Part shown: positions 1 to 5,453 of the stretch, piece by piece
Position numbering within the stretch: position 1 is the first letter of the stretch
Layout of the letters: each line of letters starts with the position of its first letter
Origin: an uncultured Lachnospiraceae bacterium
GTDB lineage: Bacteria; Bacillota; Clostridia; Lachnospirales; Lachnospiraceae
Assembly: GCA_947631755.1 (NCBI GenBank)
Contig: CANRMO010000163.1
Span: 1-5,453, forward strand
Reading direction: 5' to 3'
Length of the DNA stretch: 5,453 nucleotides
Position numbers and translations under genes: made by a program
Notes under the pieces: model-generated
What the model was told of the DNA's origin: nothing
The model's database searches: none
The model's input: the letters and a program-made list of their open reading frames with translations, nothing else

Positions 1-845
1 CGCTCCGGATCCCTCTTTATTTTTGCCAGGCACCGGCGGATATACAGGCGGCGTTCTTCATCTGTATACTCAAATACGGCTTCCTCCCACAGAACCATTT
101 CCGCGTGAAAATAATTGGATACATGAATCATTTGACAGAAGGTATCTGTCACTTGAAAAATGACTGTTTCCGCTCTCTCATATAATTCTTCTTTATCACA
201 TGTATTTAGAAGTTCACAGAACTGGCCGCTGATAGCGGGAACTTCCAGCAGGATCCGGCATATTTTTTGGGAATCCGGTTCCGGCAGGCAGTGTTCCGAA
301 TTAATTCCCAGATAAAGTGCGGTTCCCAGGCTTATGGAAAAGGGAATGGAGGGGTCCTGCAGATATTCTACTGCCCACTGTGTGTAGCGTATTGAGGCCG
401 GTAGATTTTCGTCCCCCGGCATTATTTCTCCCGGGGCATATTCGGAGTATAAGAGGAGCGGTTCTTTTTCCTCACAGATGAGACGGAGCACTGCCTCGCA
501 GGACAGGGAGAGACTGAGAAAATTTATGTGGCCCAATATCCCTCCTGTGCGGGGAAAAGTGGCGCACACCTGGCCTAAATACTCTTCACCGCAATTCAAC
601 TGGATCCGGCACAGCCCGCTCTCATCCAGAAAGGGGCAGCGCATGGAATCTGTCATCCGTATCATGGCGTGTTCCCCGGTCTGGTCCAGATTATTTATTA
701 TGTATTCCCCAAATTCCCCGGGGATGTTCTGGTAGAGACGGCAGGCTGTCTGGTCGATATTGATCCCCCAGCCCGCGCAGCATGTATCCATACAGTCGCC
801 CCCGATGCAGGAGAACCGGTTATAATAATTGGACAGGATATTCAT
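1..845 (-). CDS. fliB: Flagellin lysine-N-methylase (FliB family), 3' end cut by window
   Basis: Members of this family methylate lysine side chains of flagellin in the cytoplasm before export; Salmonella FliB is reported to need an iron-sulfur cluster. The frame is open from ATG 845 to the window start, giving 281 codons of a family usually near 400 residues, so the C-terminus is missing rather than broken. Visible hallmarks are the N-terminal NRFSCIGGDCMDTCCAGW block (Cys13, 18, 22, 23), then CPFLDESGLC (Cys70, Cys79), Cys85, Cys94 in QVCATFPR, and SLSCEAVLRL around Cys116. This order of cysteines and the SC-E-RL motif are typical of FliB. The start is supported by a GGAGG five bases upstream and by the family's usual short lead-in before the first cysteine motif. 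It follows the large fusion gene by 44 bases and is probably cotranscribed with it. The family call is firm; flagellin as the actual substrate is inferred from the family. Confidence 0.9.
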   Translation of the reverse strand, partial: MNILSNYYNRFSCIGGDCMDTCCAGWGINIDQTACRLYQNIPGEFGEYIINNLDQTGEHAMIRMTDSMRCPFLDESGLCRIQLNCGEEYLGQVCATFPRTGGILGHINFLSLSLSCEAVLRLICEEKEPLLLYSEYAPGEIMPGDENLPASIRYTQWAVEYLQDPSIPFSISLGTALYLGINSEHCLPEPDSQKICRILLEVPAISGQFCELLNTCDKEELYERAETVIFQVTDTFCQMIHVSNYFHAEMVLWEEAVFEYTDEERRLYIRRCLAKIKRDPE

Positions 846-850
846 GTTTT

Positions 851-855
851 CCTCC
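851..855 (-). promoter_or_regulatory. Ribosome binding site of fliB
   Basis: On the minus strand GGAGG is followed by five bases (AAAAC) and then ATG at 845. It fixes the start of the truncated fliB reading frame. It lies in the 44-base gap after the stop codon of the upstream gene; that gap shows no hairpin with a U-run and no clear promoter. Confidence 0.8.
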
Positions 856-889
856 ATTCGCGCACATTTTTACATCCCGCTTGCCGCCC

Positions 890-3800
890 TCAGTTCCAAA
901 ATGTGACGGGCATATATTTTGTCTCCAGGGGGGATTTTTTAAAGTCAGAAGCCTCGCCGCCCTGGGTAAAATGTTCGATCGCATCCAGTATGTCTTCGCA
1001 GCAGTGTCCCGCATTGCAGAAATGGTCTTTCCGCATCTGTTCGATATCAAGGGCTGCCATGTCCCCGGACAGTATCCGCTCCACGTATTCACGGAGCTCG
1101 ACCTTTTTGCATTTATGCACATAGTCAAAGGGGACGCTGGCCGGCCTCGGGGGCGTCTTGTCCGGGATCAGCCAGTCTGTGACGGCGATGCTCGGGATGC
1201 CGAACATCAGTGCCTCTGTCATAACACTGGATTCATCAGACACAACAAGGTCACACATTTTCAGGGCGAGCCATATATTATCTGTCATCTCCATATAATA
1301 CACATTTTCATATTTCCCCTCATGCCTCTGCCGCATATCATGGATGTTTTTGATGATATCAGAGTAAAAGGGCGGCCAGTCCGACTGTTTGATCAGCAAG
1401 TTTACTTTGAGGGACGCCAGAGCCCGGATAAAATCCTCCTCTTTGTCACCGTATTCCCAGGAAGGGGCATACAGGATGGTCGTATCATATATAAGGCCCA
1501 GTTCATCCCGGCGCCTGCGCGCATCCTCTAAAAATTCAGCGGACTCAGCGTAGTCGCTCTTGGGATAGCCGAACAGGAAAGCGCCCCGTTTTGGATTGGC
1601 GTAATAAAAGGCGGCGGAAGTTTTCCAGCGCTCTGCCCAGTCGTTGCCTGGCAGGATGCCCATATCGTAGCGGTTCCACGGTTCGGCATTCCAGAAGTCC
1701 GGCCAGCGGTTGTGCCCCTGGGCCATATCGTGCAGAAGGACAACAGAAAATTTGGAATTTTCCGGCTGGCTGTAATGCTGGCAGTAGACGCCGATCTCGG
1801 CTTTTTCGTTTATGTCTTTTGTGAAATTCACCTCGTAGCCGCGTCTGGCCGCTTCTTTTGCAACCGGTTCAAGATTGAGATACTCCCCTCTGTCGGTATA
1901 GAAAAATGTAATCTTTTTTTCAATATCCTCTGGTACATCCGGCACGGGAGCCGGAAAATCTCTCCGCTCGATCATGCGCGCTGATTTCAAATGGTTGATA
2001 AACGAGATAAATTCCATTTTGTCCTGGATAAACAGTTCCTCATCCATGGGCTGTAATTCGGTATGTACAAGCACATCCGGGATCATATAAAGGCTGGTAT
2101 CATATACGAGCAGCCAGTTCAATACTACCGTGCGGATGTGAGAGGTGCCAGGTATATCTTCAAGGTCAGCCAGCTTGCCGGGGATTACCTGTGTCCTTAT
2201 CATGAGGGTGGATAAGTTTCCATATAGGTTGATATTGTTTGCAATGCTGTATTCCAGAAGAGATGTGCCGTCCGCCCGGCGGTGGGAGAAGATTTCCCGG
2301 GACTGCCAGTCAGCGCCGGCCACCGGTTCCCCATCTGCACAGTAATCCCGTCTGCAGATGACGCCCTCGATGATGGCATTCTCCTCCATGTATTTTGCCA
2401 TCCGCTCCAGTTTATCTGCCTCTATGTGCTGGCCGGGTTCCAGAAAACAGATATATTTGCTCTCAGCTTCCCGGGAAAACTGTAGGATATCGGGGAGCAG
2501 ATCCGGCCCGGATGTGGCTTTCACTACATTCAGACGGGGGTAGGCCAGCATTGCTACTTGAGAATCGATTGCTTCATCTGTGCAGTCAACACAGATAAGT
2601 GTGATCTCCGGCGGGTCGGGGAGGGTGACTGTTTTTTCGACGGTCTCTTTCTCTGCCGGCTGCTGCTGTGCAGTATGGCAGAGTTTTTCTATATTTGACT
2701 GGTAAATACCGGAGGGGATGTTCGAGAGAAACTGAGCACAGATGCCAGTCTCCTGGTCTAAAACGGTGCTCAAAAAGGCATTTTCCAGCTCTTCAAATTT
2801 GCCGGTACAGTCCTGGATTTTATAGTGTTCCAGCACGGAATTTATGGGAAGTGTTTTCTCCATCCAGGGATATGACCCGTAGGTGTACTTTATTGCCCGG
2901 TAAAATAGGAAACGAAGAGGTACTTTGTCTATTTTCCACTCCTGGTCAAACCAGTAAAATTCTCCCTCATTCACAAAGCAGTTTCTGGGGGTAAGATCCA
3001 GGTAGCCCATCTCCAGTATGGGGCCGTAGGAGATGCCGTTTTCTGGCGAGTCGATCCCTGTCTCAAAGAGGATATTTTCCTCTGCGGGCACGCAGGGAGA
3101 AGAAGAGGACAGCTCTTTTAACAGCTTGTCATAACAGGCCCAGATGAGGGGCGCATTTTTGCTGCGGTAGGCCTCTGCCAGCAATTCTGCCAGTGTGGGA
3201 TTCTGGTTATAGCTCACGGTCATGCGGTTATTTTCAAATAAAAACGGAAGAGTGTGCAGGCCCTGTTTCTGCAGTTTTATCATATTGGTGCATGTCTGAT
3301 GGATGTGCCGGACGCCCCCGGGATGTCCCGTCAGGGAGTATTTTTCCACCCGGCCGTTTTTGCGTATGAGCGTGCCGATGCGGTAATCTTTTTTTCGGAA
3401 ACAATTCAGTGCAGCAAAGCAGACTTCCCCCAGGCCCTCCGCTTCATCCGAGCACTCCACAAGAAAGGAATTGGCAAAGAATTCAAAGACGCCGTTCCGG
3501 ATCAGGTCAGGGTAGAGAGTCCTCTCATCTGCCACAAGTGTCCCGGCATGGGGAATATAGTAGGGATCCATGTATTCCATGCCGTCGTCCTGTCCCTCCC
3601 TCGGCAGGAAATTTTCCGAAAAAATGACAGTGGGCAGTTTGTAATCGGGGAGAGGGTAGTAAAAATGGCTGGCGCCAAAGCCGCTCTCAGTGATCAGCCG
3701 GGATAATTCCTCTTTGGAAAATGTTCTGGCGGCGTGGTCGCCGATCTGGTACTGGTTTATCCCGTCAAAGGGCAGGCCAGTGTGGTCTTCCACAGCGCCG

Positions 3801-4432
3801 CACCAGTATTTGAGGCCGTATTTGTTTTCAATGGCGATCAGAAGCCTGCCGCCCGGTTTCAGGAGGCTTTTTATCTTTGTCAGAAAATCCGCAAAAGGAT
3901 TGGCGGAGTCCGTAAAAGCATTCTGGTATTCCAGTACGCCGATCAGCGTGATGTAATCATATTTTTCCCTGAATTCGATATCGTTTAAGTTGCCGACAAT
4001 AATCTCCAGATTTTCCCGGTGGCGGCAGCGGAGGGCGGCGGCAGTGGCTCGTTTTTTTGAGAGCTCTACAGCTGTCACCCGGCCGCAGCGGCCGCATAGG
4101 AGATCTGTGACCGCGCCCATGCCGCATCCGATCTCAAGGACAGATGAATTTTCTGAAAAGGGGTACCAGTTGAGAAGATTTGCCCGCACATGGGAGAGGT
4201 GATAATAGACGGACCAGCCAAAATTTTCGGCGATGGTCTTGCTGTAGTCATCGTCTTTGTTCTCAAGGATCAGCCGGATGATGGTGTCCTCAATGTTGCC
4301 CTCGGAGTAACTGTCCACGTTTTTATACCAATCAGTGTTAAACTCCGGCTTTATTTCTATATCATAATCCAGCAGGTCACATCCCTTGTAACCGATTTTC
4401 TCAATCTTTTCTCTGTTTGTTTTCCTGTCCAT
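890..4432 (-). CDS. Multidomain methyltransferase / kinase-like / GT2-like / CDP-glycerol glycerophosphotransferase-like protein
   Basis: Complete 1180-residue cytoplasmic-looking protein with no signal peptide or membrane segment. Residues about 70-260 are a class I SAM methyltransferase: motif I VLEIGCGMGAVTDLL (98-112), acidic E123 in VTAVELS, DYITLIGVLEY (159-169), and LLKPGGRLLIAIEN (190-203). Residues about 340-585 look like a kinase/aminoglycoside-phosphotransferase fold: K364, then D479-LTPR-N484, then FDQEW with D496. A polar linker (586-605) leads to a GT2-like module (about 608-800) in which the usual DxD site reads FLEPGQ (664-668). Residues about 838-1160 resemble TagF-type glycerophosphotransferases (GT-B fold): LLHDMAQGH (899-907), FGYPKSD (954-960), LYAPSWE (987-993) and DLVVSDESSVMTEAL (1061-1075). 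The protein could methylate a sugar or its substituent and transfer a sugar or alditol phosphate; substrates are unknown. The start is supported by AGGAGG nine bases upstream. It sits between a glycosyltransferase gene and fliB, which points to flagellin or other surface glycan modification. Domain calls at both ends are firm; the middle two are from motif reading. Confidence 0.88.
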   Translation of the reverse strand: MDRKTNREKIEKIGYKGCDLLDYDIEIKPEFNTDWYKNVDSYSEGNIEDTIIRLILENKDDDYSKTIAENFGWSVYYHLSHVRANLLNWYPFSENSSVLEIGCGMGAVTDLLCGRCGRVTAVELSKKRATAAALRCRHRENLEIIVGNLNDIEFREKYDYITLIGVLEYQNAFTDSANPFADFLTKIKSLLKPGGRLLIAIENKYGLKYWCGAVEDHTGLPFDGINQYQIGDHAARTFSKEELSRLITESGFGASHFYYPLPDYKLPTVIFSENFLPREGQDDGMEYMDPYYIPHAGTLVADERTLYPDLIRNGVFEFFANSFLVECSDEAEGLGEVCFAALNCFRKKDYRIGTLIRKNGRVEKYSLTGHPGGVRHIHQTCTNMIKLQKQGLHTLPFLFENNRMTVSYNQNPTLAELLAEAYRSKNAPLIWACYDKLLKELSSSSPCVPAEENILFETGIDSPENGISYGPILEMGYLDLTPRNCFVNEGEFYWFDQEWKIDKVPLRFLFYRAIKYTYGSYPWMEKTLPINSVLEHYKIQDCTGKFEELENAFLSTVLDQETGICAQFLSNIPSGIYQSNIEKLCHTAQQQPAEKETVEKTVTLPDPPEITLICVDCTDEAIDSQVAMLAYPRLNVVKATSGPDLLPDILQFSREAESKYICFLEPGQHIEADKLERMAKYMEENAIIEGVICRRDYCADGEPVAGADWQSREIFSHRRADGTSLLEYSIANNINLYGNLSTLMIRTQVIPGKLADLEDIPGTSHIRTVVLNWLLVYDTSLYMIPDVLVHTELQPMDEELFIQDKMEFISFINHLKSARMIERRDFPAPVPDVPEDIEKKITFFYTDRGEYLNLEPVAKEAARRGYEVNFTKDINEKAEIGVYCQHYSQPENSKFSVVLLHDMAQGHNRWPDFWNAEPWNRYDMGILPGNDWAERWKTSAAFYYANPKRGAFLFGYPKSDYAESAEFLEDARRRRDELGLIYDTTILYAPSWEYGDKEEDFIRALASLKVNLLIKQSDWPPFYSDIIKNIHDMRQRHEGKYENVYYMEMTDNIWLALKMCDLVVSDESSVMTEALMFGIPSIAVTDWLIPDKTPPRPASVPFDYVHKCKKVELREYVERILSGDMAALDIEQMRKDHFCNAGHCCEDILDAIEHFTQGGEASDFKKSPLETKYMPVTFWN

Positions 4433-4441
4433 ATGTTAATT

Positions 4442-4447
4442 CCTCCT
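4442..4447 (-). promoter_or_regulatory. Ribosome binding site of the 1180-residue fusion gene
   Basis: On the minus strand a perfect AGGAGG is followed by nine bases and then ATG at 4432. It supports this start over the ATG at 4451, which is out of frame. The 55-base gap it sits in (4433-4487) shows no convincing promoter, consistent with readthrough from the upstream glycosyltransferase gene. Confidence 0.8.
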
Positions 4448-4487
4448 GCATGATTTTTTATTCCGGCCAATGTCCCGGTGTGGCCAT

Positions 4488-5453
4488 TTATTTCAAAATA
4501 TCCCCGAATACCGCCTCAAACATGGCAGATGCGCGGGCGGTATATGTGTGCAGCTCGCGGACAAAACGCTGCCCGTTTTCTGTGATCTGCTGCCGTTCTT
4601 CCTCATGGGTGAGATAGTAGCGGATCTTTTCTGACAGCTCTTCCGGGCCGGTAAACGTATCCAGATGCTTTCCGATAACGAAGAGTTCCGATAACTCCGG
4701 CTGGTAATTTGTCAATACAAATCCGCCCGCAGCCATTGTGTTAAATACCTGTCTGGAAACGCCGCTCCGGTTGTTTTTGTGGGTGAGGCAGAGATTGATC
4801 CTGCTGTTTTTACAGATGTTAGCTGTCTCGCCCTGCGAAGACGGCAGTTTGTGGGGACGGATCCCCTTTTTTCCGGTGAGCTCTTCGGGGAGACAGGCGC
4901 AGTAGCAGTCTACAGTGGCTTGTTCTGCCGCATCTGCCAGGCATTGTATCCCCTGTCTACAGGCGGCGGCGTCCGCCAGCAGATGGCACGCCTGCAGGCG
5001 GTCAGCCTGTTCGCTGCTGCCGTGGGCCTGGCCGCTTAATTGATTGAGCTCTTTTGCGATTTCCGTGGTGAGGGCATCCCGGATGACAAAATACCCGCAC
5101 AATTTTTCCTGGGCAAGCAAAAGAGCTCTCAGAAATCCCTTTGTATACTCTTTCAGGCCGCTTATGCTCTCGGGATTGCTATACATGGGAGAGAGGCAGG
5201 AATCCGGTTCAATGAATGTGACCTCTGCGGGGCCTGCGCCTTGGCACGGGGCGGCGAAAGGAACCGGATCCGCCGCAAAAGGCAGATAATAAGGCGGTTT
5301 TCCCCCGCACAGGGCAATCTCTTCCTGCAGGGCGCGCTCGTGGCAGAATACAAAGTTATATGGGTTGAAAAACTCCCGGCACGATAAAAGCCCCTCTATA
5401 TCCCAGTCCGTCAGCCATATAAGGCAGGGGACAGAATAGTTCTGGCAGAGGGC
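4488..5453 (-). CDS. DUF3880/CgeB-type glycosyltransferase, 5' end cut by window
   Basis: The frame is open from the window end to TAA at 4488-4490, giving 321 residues of the C-terminal part; the Met at 5186 is internal, since homologous-looking sequence continues upstream of it. Residues 1-65 (numbered from the window edge) carry CLIWLTDWD, FVFCHE and PPYYLPFAADP, resembling the end of the DUF3880 region, where a short hydrophobic strand with Asp precedes a YLP(L/F)A motif. A helical, variable stretch follows (about 95-190), including an odd CYCAC cluster (183-187). Residues 211-317 match the Glyco_trans_1_2 (CgeB-like, GT-B) C-terminal domain: SRINLCLT, NRSGVSRQVFNTMAAGGFVLTNY, ELSELF, then EELSEKIRYYLTHEEER and the final NGQRFVRELHTYTAR. 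Such proteins are presumed cytoplasmic nucleotide-sugar glycosyltransferases; donor and acceptor are not known. It is the first gene of the visible operon, 55 bases before the fusion gene, and probably adds a sugar in the same surface or flagellin glycan pathway. Confidence 0.85.
   Translation of the reverse strand, partial: ALCQNYSVPCLIWLTDWDIEGLLSCREFFNPYNFVFCHERALQEEIALCGGKPPYYLPFAADPVPFAAPCQGAGPAEVTFIEPDSCLSPMYSNPESISGLKEYTKGFLRALLLAQEKLCGYFVIRDALTTEIAKELNQLSGQAHGSSEQADRLQACHLLADAAACRQGIQCLADAAEQATVDCYCACLPEELTGKKGIRPHKLPSSQGETANICKNSRINLCLTHKNNRSGVSRQVFNTMAAGGFVLTNYQPELSELFVIGKHLDTFTGPEELSEKIRYYLTHEEERQQITENGQRFVRELHTYTARASAMFEAVFGDILK

Noticed and set aside
820..1128. Minus-strand open frame of 102 codons overlapping the end of the fusion gene and the start of fliB
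   Set aside because: It is in a different frame from two well-supported genes, and its translation resembles no family.
782..1531. Plus-strand open frame of 249 codons
   Set aside because: It lies wholly antisense to the C-terminal glycerophosphotransferase-like module and the fliB start. Its translation shows no recognisable domain, and no ribosome binding site supports it.
4465..4485. Inverted repeat GGCCA/TGGCC in the gap between the glycosyltransferase gene and the fusion gene
   Set aside because: The stem is only 5 bp with an 11-base loop and no U-run follows on the minus strand, so it does not qualify as an intrinsic terminator.
5184..5186. ATG at 5186 as the real start of the glycosyltransferase gene
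   Set aside because: The frame stays open for 89 codons upstream to the window edge and encodes family-like motifs such as PPYYLPFAADP, and no ribosome binding site precedes this ATG.
5..5271. Recurring GGATCCGG/CCGGATCC octamer (near 5, 251, 602 and 5264)
   Set aside because: All copies fall inside coding sequence at irregular spacing and are explained by common codons such as CGG, ATC and GAT-CCG; no repeat array or site function is suggested.

Overview
All three genes in this window lie on the minus strand. They are closely spaced (gaps of 55 and 44 bases), so they probably form part of one operon read from high to low coordinates. The first and last genes run off the window edges. Mid-range base composition, strong AGGAGG/GGAGG ribosome binding sites and the protein families suggest a motile member of the Clostridia, most likely Lachnospiraceae-like. 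That assignment is inferred from style and protein content; the window holds no rRNA or marker gene.

In transcription order: (1) 5453-4488, the C-terminal 321 residues of a DUF3880/CgeB-type glycosyltransferase whose 5' end is outside the window. (2) 4432-890, a complete 1180-residue protein. It has an N-terminal SAM-dependent methyltransferase, a kinase-like middle module, a degenerate GT2-like module and a C-terminal CDP-glycerol glycerophosphotransferase-like (TagF-type, GT-B) module. (3) 845-1, the first 281 residues of a FliB-family flagellin lysine-N-methylase, cut by the window start.

The best reading is part of a flagellin modification island. FliB methylates lysines of flagellin, while the upstream genes look suited to building, methylating and possibly phospho-linking a glycan on the same surface protein. 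The fliB link is the strongest clue to the target; a role in another surface polymer cannot be excluded for the two larger proteins. No RNA gene, mobile element, CRISPR array, convincing promoter or terminator was seen, and no plus-strand gene is supported. The only non-coding stretches are the two short gaps.
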